Notes: generated by a model not told the origin, from the sequence alone. DNA of 64,000 bases from Sycobia sp. Sy_11 (GCA_018907035.1 JACCIC010000034.1:2470001-2534000), one strand, 5' to 3'. Counted from the stretch's first letter, positions 48,438 to 61,740 are shown. Numbers and translations are program-made.

Positions 48438-50525
48438 GTACGGATGATCTATAAGCATCTTGCACGAGTCTGCTATACATACTCTACTATAAATAAGCTG
48501 CAATTCTGTATGTTTTTAATCACGCAACAAAAGAGCCACGTCTATTCGTTAATCTAATCGAAAACTATTAAGCAAGTTGTCATTTATTACTGAACTTCCA
48601 AACTTAAACCAGTCGAATCAACTGGAATAGCTGCTGTGATTCTCATGATCAACAATGATTAGTCCAAGTAGTTCATGAAAATGGTTTTAATATATGTACA
48701 TGTAATTTTTTAAGCAGTAAATTTCGATTAGAAATTGTTCCAAGTAATTCTCTTTTTGTTTTACATGTTGCACGTGCGTGGAAAATTGAAATAATGGGTC
48801 GAAAGTGTGACGAGTAGAGAGGACAGTCGCGAGCGTTCGTAAATGTCTCATGCGTGTGTTCTTGATAGAATGTACTGTCGTATTGTAAGTCATAAAAGTA
48901 AAAAGAGTTTTGAGGACCGTAAAACAAAAACAAAAATTAATAACCGAGCTATAGGCTGCAACTTCGGTCATTGCGTTTGTGCGCTTATATAATACGTAAC
49001 TTTGTCTCTGATATTATTTTGTATCTCTATATACAAGTTTATAATCAACAAATTTCTTTCTTTCATTAAGTTCACAATTAACTGTATCTCGAATACGAAT
49101 TTATTCCCACTCCTACCATTCACAGAAATCATACTAATAATAAATATTTAAAAAGCTTAGTAATATATTTTGATTTATCTTTTCAAATTTTAGGCATTAA
49201 ATTATATAAAAATTTAACGGGAATTTCCCATCCTCATGTCGAGATACACAATGTTCTATAAATAAGAATTTTATATAGAAGATAGTAGTAACAGTTAATA
49301 TGAAGTATATAAAAATATCGAGTTTTTATTCTGAAGAAAAATTATCGTATTCCTCTGGGAATTATATTATAATTTACAATTTATAATTTTCTTTATTTCT
49401 TCGAATCTAGTTATAAATTCATAAAGCTGGTATTTATAGAAAAAATAATTTATAAACTAATTGAATAATTTAATTCAACGATACCAGTATACTATTTTTT
49501 AATAATGATAAAGTCATAATAATAATAGATTATTTATCGATATAATTTTATAACGTCTAAATTAATTTAAAAAATCTGAAAAATGTAATATTATATTGGT
49601 TTTTCAATATGGAGCTTTTCATATAGACCTTTTACTCTAAGTAACGAAAAGTATAAAATTGCTCAATGTACAAAATTACGATAAAATAATATGTTTTTTG
49701 TTCTTCGGGATTTCATTTTCAACTGTTGCTTGGCATGAATAAATTCCCACAATTATGTCTGACTTATATACTCGATATACAAACAGAAAACCAATTTTTA
49801 AGTCCCATTAAAACTCATTTCTATTGCGTAGAGCAGCGCGATCCGTGTGTTTCTCCTTGTAGATCATAGTGACGATTATGAGCAGATAAACTAAGCAAAT
49901 GGTGCTGTAATTCAGACCGCTGAATGAAAACTATTTCAAAGTCAACTATATATGTGTAGCAGTCAGCGCTGCCGTCCGCTAACTAATGGTTTTCGGCGAT
50001 AGTTATATGAACAAGGGGTTGATGGATGTTTATAGACAATGGGAAAGCTAAAGAGGGAGAGAGAGAGAGAGAGATGGCGAGAGCTTAGTTGAAAATAAGA
50101 AGACATGTTATGTCACTTAGTACAGCTCATGAAGTCAACGATAATATGAATTTTGGTTTTGAGACTGAAAAATTTTTGATTTATGAAACCTCCTTTAAAC
50201 TTTAACCTAATGAACATACCAGTTCGTTCTGAATAACCTGTAAGAGTGCCTAAATCTTCCTTGCGGCAATTTTTATCAATCGTATACCATGCTTATAGTT
50301 TTTTGCTTGCATATCCCTAGTTGAAAGAAAACATATTTCTCTGTTTGAAAGAAATATGAGAGAAAACTTTTGGAAATAATCATTGCGAAACATGTAAAGA
50401 AAAAATTTCGAAAACGACCACGAGCTGTATATAATTTTTATTGTACCATACTATGTTAATTAAAATTAAAGTCACATCAGGTTTTGATTCAATTATCCTA
50501 AATATATGATATTTTTGATACTAGG
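48438..50525. other. AT-rich, no recognised feature
   Basis: AT-rich DNA with a slightly GC-elevated patch (48760-48980) and a short (GA)n at 50055-50074. No gene was recognised. Confidence 0.4.
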
Positions 50526-50526
50526 G

Positions 50527-50617
<91 letters not shown>
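50526..50617. repeat. (AT)n microsatellite
   Basis: About 92 bp of AT dinucleotides with two interruptions (TACATA near 50543, TAGATA near 50559). Confidence 0.95.
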
Positions 50618-52641
<2,024 letters not shown>

Positions 52642-52671
52642 TACTGCTTATCTTATTTAAGATAAGCAGTA
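52642..52671. repeat. Perfect 30-bp palindrome
   Basis: TACTGCTTATCTTA, two T bases, then its exact complement. The 14-bp arms have no mismatches. It contains inverted GATA-factor-type sites (CTTATC / GATAAG), so a bound dimer is possible; a small cruciform is the alternative. Confidence 0.9.
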
Positions 52672-52860
52672 GAATCTTTCTACAGAGTTTTAAAACTCGT
52701 ACAAAATAAATTAAATTCAAAAGTTTTATCATTTATGCATTTGCACCAGCAATTTTTAATAATGGTCTGTTCTTATTTGAAATGTATTTGTTTAATACTT
52801 ACAACTTCGGTTTATTAAAAGAACATAGATATTTAAAACTTTTATAAGAATTTGTTCCCT
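52672..52860. other. AT-rich, no recognised feature
   Basis: Short AT-rich stretch before the next CpG-rich island. Confidence 0.4.
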
Positions 52861-52963
52861 TGGGTCTCTCAACATTACCTATTAATTGATATATTATATT
52901 CGAATACACACATACGCACGCGCAAACACACGCACGCACACACACACGCGCGCGCAGACGCAC

Positions 52964-52966
<3 letters not shown>

Positions 52967-52997
<31 letters not shown>
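52967..52997. repeat. (GA)n microsatellite
   Basis: About 31 bp of GA dinucleotides directly after an imperfect (CA)n/(CG)n stretch. Confidence 0.92.
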
Positions 52998-53001
<4 letters not shown>

Positions 53002-53048
53002 AAGAGCGCAATCAGAGCACCGATTTTGATCTTCAACGTCTTTTTATA

Positions 53049-53050
<2 letters not shown>

Positions 53051-53088
<38 letters not shown>
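53051..53088. repeat. (CA)n microsatellite
   Basis: About 38 bp of CA dinucleotides. Confidence 0.94.
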
Positions 53089-53089
<1 letters not shown>

Positions 53090-53604
53090 CGCATTACGAG
53101 CGTAAAAATTCCTCAAAAAAAAGAAACCTCTGAAAAGCACAGAATAATAGCCGATTCCCGAAATCGCCTCAATTTCAGTTTCCCGTTCGGGGTATAATCC
53201 GATGGGAAGGAAAGAAGAGGGGACCTGGGGGAGGGGGCAGGCGAAGAGCACGGAAGAATAGACTCCTCGGCTTTGTACCGTTTCCTTTCCTCGTTCTTAT
53301 TCGTTAAATATTCGAGGCACGCGAGCGAGCGAGCGAGCGAACGGCCCCGGGAGCAACGCGGCTCTCTCGCTATATAGCTCTCGCGCGCGCGGGCTGCGGG
53401 ACGCGCGATAAGACTGACGGGCCCTCGTTTGATCTGACATCCAATTCCAGGAAAGTTTCAATCTCGAATCTTCGCCCCCCTCCCTCCCTCCCTCCATCGA
53501 CGCCCCCGCTCTCTCACTCTTTCTCTCTCGCTTCTATATACAAGACGGCGCCCATACTCCTATCCCCCCGAGGATCCGCGGGGCCAAATCAGAGACGCCT
53601 CGGG

Positions 53605-53612
53605 TATATAAG
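53605..53612 (+). promoter_or_regulatory. TATA-box candidate
   Basis: TATATAAG within CTCGGG-TATATAAG-GCAG, a strong TATA context with GC-rich flanks in a CpG island. No initiator or coding exon was recognised downstream. Confidence 0.28.
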
Positions 53613-53849
53613 GCAGAAAAATAAAAGGAGCGAGTTCGAATTCGCGACGTGTTTTGTCCCGTACCCTCGCAACCGTTCTCCCTCCCCCCTCTCAGCACTT
53701 CTAAATCACCCGGCTATAAGCCAATGTCATGGATGGATAAATTGATGCGTTGCGTTGTTCCGCGTTTTTTTTTTTATATAACTTTTTCGGGTGATTGAAC
53801 GCGCCTGCAACGAAGGGTCGGGATGGAAAATGAAGCGGGGCTTTTCTGA

Positions 53850-53865
53850 CCAATCAGTTGCCAAT
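53850..53865. promoter_or_regulatory. Double CCAAT motif
   Basis: Two CCAAT pentamers (53850-53854 and 53861-53865) are spaced 11 bp apart, one helical turn, which suits NF-Y-type binding. The antisense reading gives two ATTGG boxes. Confidence 0.3.
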
Positions 53866-53880
53866 CGAATCGTGGAAATA

Positions 53881-54720
53881 TAATCTCTAAATACTTTCAA
53901 TGGCAAATGTACATTTAGAGTTTTATGCTAAAGTCGTCGTTACATTGTCTCATTATTTTCTCAAAACCTCTCATTTTTTCGAAAGCTTTAATAAAATGTA
54001 CACAAGCACATATTAATCTTGGTTCCGCCACGAAAGCCCTCGTATACACTAAGACAGATTCTATTAGGTGCTCGTACTTTTTTTTACCATAGATATTCAA
54101 TTAAAGCTCAATGAAATTGTATAGTTTTTTTTTTATACTATAATGAATTTTCAATACTTCCCATATTTCAACGTATAAAAATTGCAATTTTAATTTTGGT
54201 CCTACAGCAGTGGCCCGTTACTTCTTACGTAGGAAAAAACATCTTTTTGGTTATATATAGGTCAAATTTTCTTCTAAGTTGGTGTAATGAGTGGCATATT
54301 TTATTTTTTTATTCCTTCGAATTTATAAACGTTATTAAGTCTTCAGTCTCTGTTTTTTTAAAATATCTGATAGAATTAAAGCGATTGATTTTCAACATGT
54401 AATTTTTTTACATTTCAAAAGAATATAATGTTAGGTTTTCATTTATACCTTTCCTTTTTTAATTTAACGATACGTAAAACCCTATTTCTCCTTCATTATT
54501 CAATAGCATAGATGTAGTTTTATATGCCATAGGTATAAATTTCTCGTTAGAAAAAGAAAGCGCATTCTTTATTTCTGCTTGTTCAATACATTGTAAAGAA
54601 TTTGACGTCGAATAATTCGGGAACTACCTCAAAACTCCATTAAATGTTCATTTAATTTAGGTAATTAAATAATCTCAAGTTCCCAATGTATTTACCATAT
54701 GTTATAATTATACTTTATAT
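53881..54720. other. AT-rich, no recognised feature
   Basis: AT-rich sequence. Short frames on both strands are motif-free. Confidence 0.4.
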
Positions 54721-55430
54721 ACATTCAGCCCGCTGTAGAATATAGTCTAGTATACATGTACGATGTGGATCCTACATTCGATATGTTTACCATGATCAAA
54801 CGAGAGAAAAAAGAATTTCCCACTCTCCGTAAGCTCGCGCGACACTCGCACGTTACTTTTTCAGGGTCATCAGATTGCTGTACGTACACATACATACGCA
54901 CTCCTGGTAGCTGGCTAACGAGAGGTGGGTAACAAAGAAACCAAACAAAACAAAGAAAAAATTGTGGTAATCGGAAATCAAATCGATCCCTAATTTGTGA
55001 GTTAATGACGACGAGCCCCCCCCCCCTGCCCGCCCACGGCCGCGTGTTTGTACAACGCGAGGAAGGGGAAACGGGGGCATTCGCCGCGGCAGCGTGGAAA
55101 AAAAACTCGTCGGGCTCATTTTGTTGGCTCACGCTGCGTATAACATCGTCAGCTGAATAAATTCATCGAAAAACCCATCGCGCGCGCACCCGCCTCCCCT
55201 TCCTACGCCGTTATCATCATCGGTTGGTCTGCTGCTCCCGCTGGCGCGCGCGTCACTGCGAAGAATCTGCCGCTCTCTGGATATATATACCCATGTATGC
55301 GCGGACGGGTGTGTCCTTTTTGTGGTGTATTGGGCGTAATATGCATCGTAACGCAAATCACGTATGCGGATTATTCGGGTAGAAAAATTGTTGATTTGAA
55401 TATACATATTTTGCACACACACACACACAA
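54721..55430. other. CpG-rich island with poly(C) tract
   Basis: CpG-rich DNA including a run of about 12 C near 55015-55026 followed by CCCGCCC (antisense G-quadruplex potential) and a (CA)n at 55415-55428. Antisense frames (55132 down to 54725) lack a domain. Confidence 0.4.
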
Positions 55431-56676
55431 TAATGCATTAATGATTAAATGGTATATAATTTTCCCTTCTTGAAAATAAAAAACAGGGAATGAATGGAGT
55501 GTTGTCGCGGTCGAAATGTCACGTAAAGGAAATAGAGATATTACGGACATTCGGTTTTTGAATTATAGTAAATATTCGAAGTGCCTATAAATAAGGTATT
55601 TTATATTTTTGAATAGTGAAAAATCGAATTCTTTATTTGAATGGAAAATTGGTATAAGTTATGTTCTTTATTTTCGTGCAAAAAAGTTTTCATAAAATAT
55701 TCATAGAATATTAAAAATGCTTTTATAGTCGTCGTTTCAGTTTTAGTTTTAGTTTAATATCTAATGTACGACAATGATTTCAGTATACTTTTAATGTTTT
55801 TAAAATTTTAGATGTGTAGTAATTTAATTCAAAATTTTAAGGATCAAATTTCGAATTTGAAATAGCAGGCACGGAATATAAATTTCAATAAACGTTGACT
55901 ATTTCTATTGTATACTATAGTATTTCTATAGATGCATTATCAGCATAGCTTACAGGAAAATTTTATTTTATGGTACAACAGCTATACGCAAATTGACTTT
56001 AATAATTTTGAAATAAACAATATTTTTATTCTGCTATGATATGGTTAGGTACAATTCATAAAAATAGAATAGTAAATAAATGTAATTTAACTTTATATAA
56101 ACATAAATATATTATGATTATATGATTCAACATTATTTAAAAAACTAATGTAAAAATTTAGAAATAAATTTTTAAACAAAGTCATAATAGTTCAAATACT
56201 TCTTCCGTTTTTGTCTATAAAACAATTTTTATTTTTTAGCTTCAGTTCTGGATTTGCACAAACGCTGCTCAGTATTGAAAAAATAAAGAACAAATTTCCT
56301 TGTTTAATTAAATGAATAGGATAATAGTTAGAATTTTTAAGAAACAAGAATAAACTTATAAATATTTAACAAATATAGATGATTTCAGATCGTCACATTT
56401 TTTTTGAACTAGACCTTTTATATTTTCTATTTTTAAACAGTTGAAAACAATTTGAGCTTGAATATGAGATCATCAAGAAGTGATGGATTACTATACGACA
56501 ATAAGGGTAGATGAAATGTGAGGCCTATCCTGCAGATCTAATGGATGTGTCAAGAGATCGTTCTTTCTATCGCACACTTAGAGGAATGGAGACAAGGCAC
56601 AAAACTGACAAACATATATGTTGTAACACATGCATCGTATATACTTGCCGTTAAATACTTGCCAATCTCATACTTT

Positions 56677-56678
<2 letters not shown>
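55431..56678. other. AT-rich, no recognised feature
   Basis: AT-rich sequence, no coding or structural signal recognised. Confidence 0.4.

Positions 56679-56731
<53 letters not shown>
56679..56731. repeat. (GA)n microsatellite
   Basis: About 53 bp of uninterrupted GA dinucleotides. Confidence 0.95.
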
Positions 56732-56733
<2 letters not shown>

Positions 56734-57661
56734 TTGATAGAGCGCTAGTCATTACATTTGAAGGGCAAGTACCTCAGATTTACTCCATTAGCTTATGTTA
56801 TTATCTCTATGCGGATTACAGTAAATTATAGTAGTATAGAAAAAAAACATTTTCCGTATAAAATAAGAAGTTTTTCATATTAGGCTTAAATTTGTTGTAA
56901 TTGACTTGAAATTCTTTGTATATATATATATAATAAACTTCTTCTCTTCTTTATCTAGATAAGCCGATATCTATATACCGCTGTCGCAGATGTAAATGTG
57001 TTTACTAAAATTTCCTTCGACTCGCCGCGAGCCGATACGCGTGAGCCTAGATCGAGATAGCGGGTCCCCCTCACCCCGCCCGCAAGACAAATGTCTCCCT
57101 TATACACGATTCGCGACTTCTTTGTACCCTAGTCTACGTGTGCGAATCATTGATTTCAACTGCGCGGGAGGGATATTTACACGTGCGCGCGCACCCCGCC
57201 ACCCTCCCCAACACGCGCAGATGAGACGTAAAGCTTTTTTCCTTCGAAATTACAGTATGCGTATTCCCTGCAGCCCGCGCTTAGATATTCATAATCCTCG
57301 TTATCGCTCGCGCGATCGAGCGATAAGGGCTTAACTCGTATTTACGGGGGGTGGTGAGGAAGGAGGGGCTGCGAACGTCAGCGGGTAAATATGGAGGCAT
57401 TCGGAAAATGGCGCGAGCGTGCCAAATGGACCGGGACAGCCTGCGTGGTACTGAGCAGTCGCTATATATATATATACAAGCAGAATCGATGACAACTGGT
57501 TCGGTTTGTTATATGTTACCTTCGGGGGACATGACGGGGCGAGCGGGAGGCGAGAGAAAGGGAAGTCCTTATAGACGCGTGCTCTCGTAGCACAGTCCTA
57601 TCAAGATTAGTAGAATGAAAGGGAGAGCCAGAGGAAGAGAGATAGAAACAGAGATAGAGAA

Positions 57662-57664
<3 letters not shown>

Positions 57665-57740
<76 letters not shown>
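57665..57740. repeat. (GA)n microsatellite (longest)
   Basis: About 76 bp of GA dinucleotides, preceded by imperfect GA-rich sequence from 57617. Confidence 0.96.
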
Positions 57741-57743
<3 letters not shown>

Positions 57744-57907
57744 GGAGCGATTCAGGGGAGTGTCGTCCGGAAGATTAGCCTCTGACGCATGGCTCCGGAG
57801 ATTGCGCGAGAGATGCGCGCCCTCATCGCTATATATATATCTATCTATATGTCTACCCTTATGTTGCAAGTGGAAGCATCACCGCGGTGGCTCCCTTATC
57901 TAAGCCA

Positions 57908-57909
<2 letters not shown>

Positions 57910-57961
<52 letters not shown>

Positions 57962-57980
57962 GTATGTATGTATGTATGTA
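57910..57980. repeat. (AT)n followed by (TGTA)n
   Basis: About 46 bp of AT dinucleotides and then about five TGTA units, a compound array like the one at 597-783 in the opposite sense. Confidence 0.94.
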
Positions 57981-58480
57981 TACACATATGACAGAGGGCA
58001 ATACCTTAATGCCTCGCAAAATGAAAACCACGTGCGATTACCACTTCCCTTAGCAGCATGAAGCTCCGCAGCGGCAGATCCCTCTTGCTGCTTTGGTGGA
58101 CATATATGTAGCATAGGTTCGAATGAGAAAGAAAGAGTCCTCCTCAGTGCAGTGCGCTGCGTATCCAGAAGCAGCATTCGTACTGCCGGGACGACGCGCC
58201 CCATCGTTATTTATGGACCCGGAGACTACATGTATAGGTTTATATATATATCATGGATCCGCAGCCTGCAGGGTAGATCGTGCGGGTGTGCGCTCGCCGG
58301 TCCGCCTGAGTTAATGAGCGATCGCCCTCGCCGATGACCACCTGCGATGATTATTAGTCGGGAAGAGCGAGGCTGGAATGGGGGGAACTGTTAGGGGCGC
58401 GTGCTGGCGAGAGATAGAGCGTGTCCTCCAGTGGAGACACACACCAGTAGCGCGATATGTTTTGTGATGGCATTACTGAG

Positions 58481-59098
58481 CTAATGGAATATTTTGATGA
58501 TCTATGCGTATGTGTGCGTGCGCGACATGTTATATAGTGTTTTTATAGTCATATACACTGTCCCTTATACAGTTGCAAAGTGTTTTATGAATAAGAAGTA
58601 TTGATAAGGCAGAGCATATAGTTTTATATATACATATGAACTTGGTCACGATGATATTCAATTATAAAAGAAATAAATGTACACCACATGTAAGAGGAAA
58701 GAACAACGTATAATAAATGAATAGAAGTGACATATAATTACACACATGTGTATAACGATATATGGAACGTCAATGTTTTGAATTAAAAATGATTATAGTT
58801 TATTAAACGATTTATTATTCTCTCAATTATTCTGATAGAATTTTCCGATTGATGGAGACATATAAACTATTTAAATAGTTGCAATAAAGCTGCATCTAAT
58901 TATCGATAGGAGGATATACCGAAAGCTTTATTCGAATATCTCTTCTTTTACAAATAGATGAAGCAGAGTCATCGGGGCGCAGATTGTTTTTGCGTGTTTA
59001 AAGTAAAGCCTATATGCATCCAGTATATAGCCTAATCCAATACGGCACTTCGTTCCGCGGCAGCCGGAAACCCATATAACGTATCATCCTATTATAAA
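58481..59098. other. Mixed AT-rich DNA, no recognised feature
   Basis: AT-rich sequence with a short balanced stretch near 59040-59090. Nothing was recognised. Confidence 0.4.
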
Positions 59099-59198
59099 TC
59101 AAAGAGCTGCCTCGAACGAGTCAGGGGGCCATTGTGCGCGTCTGCGCTCTCTCGCGGCGCCAACACTTGCCCGATTAAGTTCGTATCCTTCCCCGCAG

Positions 59199-59300
59199 GG
59201 CTTCGGTGGAGGAGGGGGCGGGGGCAACGAGCTGCTTTTCATCAAGCGCATGAATTTCGAATTCCGCTCCGCGGGGGATTCTCTCGACGGTGATGGCTGA
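59199..59300 (+). CDS. Candidate terminal exon, unknown product (doubtful)
   Basis: A strong acceptor-like site (TATCCTTCCCCGCAG, AG at 59197-59198) precedes 33 codons and a TGA. They read GFGGGGGGGNE, then LLFIKRMNFEFRSAG, then DSLDGDG, ordinary protein composition after the glycine run. No polyadenylation signal was found just downstream, and two other frames stop early. The opposite strand also has an open frame here (59335 down to 59099) with a seven-proline run, so the coding strand is uncertain. It might belong to the kinase gene or another gene, or be chance in a CpG-rich patch. Confidence 0.22.
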   Translation, partial: GFGGGGGGGNELLFIKRMNFEFRSAGDSLDGDG

Positions 59301-59709
59301 TGGTGAGACTTTCCGCTTGGCCCTCCCTCCACCACCTACTGTCACTCTCGAAATAATCTAATCAATCGTTGGAAAATCTCTAGTGTACCTTGGTTAATCA
59401 TCTCGACATCAGTGTGCTTTGGCAGCGCGAATTCCTCGTTTCATCCCAACCATATATATACTAGCATCCCCCGTCTCGGCTTCGCCCGAGATAATAATTT
59501 AACCGATTTCGTAAACAATTCAATAATATCTAAGTAAAAAGTACTCTTATATATACAAATCTATATTACTATAAATAATTGACCGTAATTTAACTATCGT
59601 CGCGTCTGTATAAAAAGCTACTTCAATGTAGCGTCCACTTCAAAAAGTTGACGATTTTATACAATATATATGGATATTAAATACGGCTTCGATGGAGAAA
59701 ATTGTACTT

Positions 59710-60420
59710 TCGAGTTGGAGCGGTAGAAAAAGATGTGCAAGTGTTTCGAGACGACGTTTACAGAGAGCATCATGTTCGGACTATAGGAAATGTCTCGGGA
59801 CGACTGCTATAGAGAGTTTTGTGTTGGGTAGGTAGAGTACAATGTCTAGTTATCCCGGGACGACTCTTACTGGGAATGTGCGAATGTTCAAATGATAGAA
59901 TACTAATCTCTTCATAGAAGTCGTAATAACATACCTGGATTTTGTTTCCCACCAACTATACCTGACACTCCCCGTAGAAGTCGTTCCAAATCATCTGGAA
60001 ATCGCATTCTATCATCCGAACATGAAACTCCCCCTACAAGTCGTCCCGACATACCTAAACATCGTTTCCTACCAACTAAACACGAGAGTCCCAGTAGAAG
60101 TCGGTACGAGAAAGCTAGCATCGCTTCCTAAGGACTAAAGACAATATTCCTCGTAGAAGTCGTTCCGAATGACCTAGATATCGTATTTTACCATCCCAAC
60201 ACGAATTCCCTAGAATACCTTCCCATAGAAGTTGATTTTTTCATACCTAAATGTCGTTCTATATCAACTAAATACAATATTTCCCGTAGAAATCGCTCAG
60301 AGACCTGGACATCGCATTCTATCATCCGAACACACCACTGCCTTTAGTAATCCTCTTGAGGCAACAGGATTTCGTAACCGACCATCTATAGACGTCAATG
60401 CAATACGGCTCAGTAAACCG
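59710..60420. repeat. Diverged 60-bp satellite with orientation switch
   Basis: About eleven diverged units of 59-60 bp. From about 59890 to 60420 the conserved GTAGAAGTCG core recurs at 59918, 59978, 60037, 60097, 60156, 60228, 60289 and about 60345. Left of 59890, three units carry the complement (CGGGACGACT-type cores at 59747, 59796 and 59856), so they run the other way. Upstream halves of the + units partly alternate between ACCAACTA-type and ATCATCCGAACA-type, suggesting an older dimeric organisation of about 120 bp. Unit length is not a multiple of three in several steps, so the repeat is not coding. Confidence 0.85.
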
Positions 60421-60601
60421 TAGTTAAAATGTGTATATATAATATGTACAATATAATATACATACAATATTTCCGTTTTTTCAATTCATTACCGTGAATA
60501 TTTTCGTAGTGATGCCAACTGAAATTAAAAAAAAATGTTGGTATGCGAATAGCATATTTTTTTAGCAGACGATGGATATTGCCTTTTATGCAAGAGTGTC
60601 G

Positions 60602-60604
<3 letters not shown>

Positions 60605-60659
<55 letters not shown>
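60605..60659. repeat. (AT)n microsatellite
   Basis: About 55 bp of AT dinucleotides. Confidence 0.95.
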
Positions 60660-60660
<1 letters not shown>

Positions 60661-60872
60661 CATAGTTTCGAGATTGTTGGTAAAGATACCCTATTTTGTC
60701 ATCATTTCTTTTGATCAAACTAAAAAAAACAGGCTCTTGTCACAATTCTGAAGTTAATATAACGTATAAAAACAAAAATATAATTTGTCGTCACAAACTA
60801 TATTCAGTATGATTTGGCATACAGAACCATTTTATAAGAAGAGGACAAAGAAAGACAGAGAGCCAAAGAGAG

Positions 60873-60879
<7 letters not shown>

Positions 60880-60940
<61 letters not shown>
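60880..60940. repeat. (GA)n microsatellite
   Basis: About 61 bp of GA dinucleotides preceded by imperfect GA-rich sequence. Confidence 0.95.
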
Positions 60941-60948
<8 letters not shown>

Positions 60949-61149
60949 AAGAGAAAATAAAATTTACACAAATTAAAAGATATTCATAACGTGTGAGAAT
61001 ACTATCAGATTAACCTGTAGAACAAAAAGGGTAATACCGACTAACGCCACACCTTTCGGATACGAATTCCAAAGCTGGATATGAACATTCGTTAGAACTG
61101 GCCTGGTTTAATACTTTAAGCGGATTACTTTGAGTTGATGTTTGCGATT

Positions 61150-61362
61150 CATGACGCCACCTAGTGACCGCTGGCGAAACTGATTGTTAAAACCATTCAC
61201 TTAATTTATTGATGAAAGTAAAATGATTTTCCATAACAAAACATAGCCTATGTCCTTCCTAAGATAATATAGAATCTATATGTCAAATTTCAGAACAATC
61301 GGTTCAGTAGTTTTTTCGGTTATGGTGTAAAAACAAAAACACGCTTTGTCTTTATAAATTAG
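61150..61362 (+). mobile_element. 3' end of an RTE-type LINE or dependent SINE
   Basis: The stretch carries the ordered motifs typical of arthropod RTE/BovB-like 3' tails: a GACGCCACCTAGTG box (61153), CATAGCCTATGTC (61243), TGTCAAATTTCA (61281) with CAATCGGTTCAGTAG (61296), GTAAAAACAAAAACACG and a final TTATAAATTAGTATA that runs into an (AT)n array. The end in TATA-rich simple repeat suits RTE elements, whose tails are short tandem repeats. No reverse transcriptase frame is present upstream, so it is a 5'-truncated copy or a SINE that borrowed the tail. Family-level recognition is from memory of the motif. Confidence 0.7.

Positions 61363-61425
<63 letters not shown>
61363..61425. repeat. 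(AT)n microsatellite at LINE tail
   Basis: About 63 bp of AT dinucleotides with one TATG interruption, starting exactly at the end of the RTE-type tail. It probably expanded from the element's own terminal repeat. Confidence 0.95.
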
Positions 61426-61427
<2 letters not shown>

Positions 61428-61469
61428 TGTATATGTTGGTTATCCCCGGTACCATTCGGCGTTGCGTAG

Positions 61470-61740
61470 TTCAACCGCGACACAGCGGACGCTTTTGCCA
61501 GCGAGTGCGTGGCAGTTCGCATTAGATTCCTACCGCAAGAATATGTGACTATAACGTTTTCACGGCATGTCCGCTATCTTGTTTCGAGGCATCATGTCTC
61601 CCCTCTCGATCTCTGGGTCCACGCGAAGCTCATCAAGGATGCGCGAAATAAACGGAAATGGACTTCGAAATCTTGCGGCTGGCTACCGATGAGGACTGAT
61701 TGGCTGCCGGTCCTCCCTTACCGGATATGTATATGCCCAG
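61470..61740 (+). CDS. Candidate internal exon, unknown product (doubtful)
   Basis: One frame is open from just after a TAG (61467-61469, usable as a splice acceptor AG) to a CCCAG|GTAATA donor at 61740/61741, 270 bp or exactly 90 codons. The translation is of varied composition (for example LPQEYVTITFSRHVRYLV and DLWVHAKLIKDARNKRKW), and the other five frames are interrupted. Against it, the tract before the acceptor is not pyrimidine-rich and no family is recognised. It does not resemble a kinase domain. Confidence 0.25.

Larger units (their letters stand above)
52861..53880. other. CpG-rich island with promoter-like motifs
   Basis: Contains imperfect (CA)n at 52907-52949, (GA)n at 52967-52997, (CA)n at 53051-53088, a (GCGA)n run at 53323-53341, GCGCGC clusters, a TATATAAG site at 53605 and a double CCAAT at 53850. 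No coding exon was seen. It is the most promoter-like island apart from the kinase 5' region. Confidence 0.4.
56940..58480. other. CpG-rich island with GA and AT arrays
   Basis: CpG-rich core at 57000-57330 and 57530-57600, then the longest GA array, an AT/TGTA array, and a complex CpG-rich stretch 58040-58450. The 112-codon frame at 56996-57334 is Arg/Pro-rich without a domain and is most likely a by-product of composition. Confidence 0.4.
60421..61149. other. AT-rich with (AT)n and (GA)n arrays
   Basis: Contains an (AT)n array at 60605-60659 and a (GA)n array at 60880-60940, otherwise AT-rich. No gene was recognised. Confidence 0.6.

Noticed and set aside
53630..53645. GTTCGAATTC as a tRNA B-box
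   Set aside because: No A-box at the right distance and no cloverleaf could be folded; it is only a palindromic TTCGAA site.
56996..57334. 112-residue + frame at the start of a CpG-rich island
   Set aside because: Arg/Pro-rich with no recognisable family and no splice or start context; typical of random frames in CpG-rich DNA.
59912..60121. Antisense frame with repeating Gly/Leu/Arg segments
   Set aside because: It is the 60-bp satellite read in one frame. Other unit steps (59, 61 and 72 bp) break the frame, so it is not a repeat protein.
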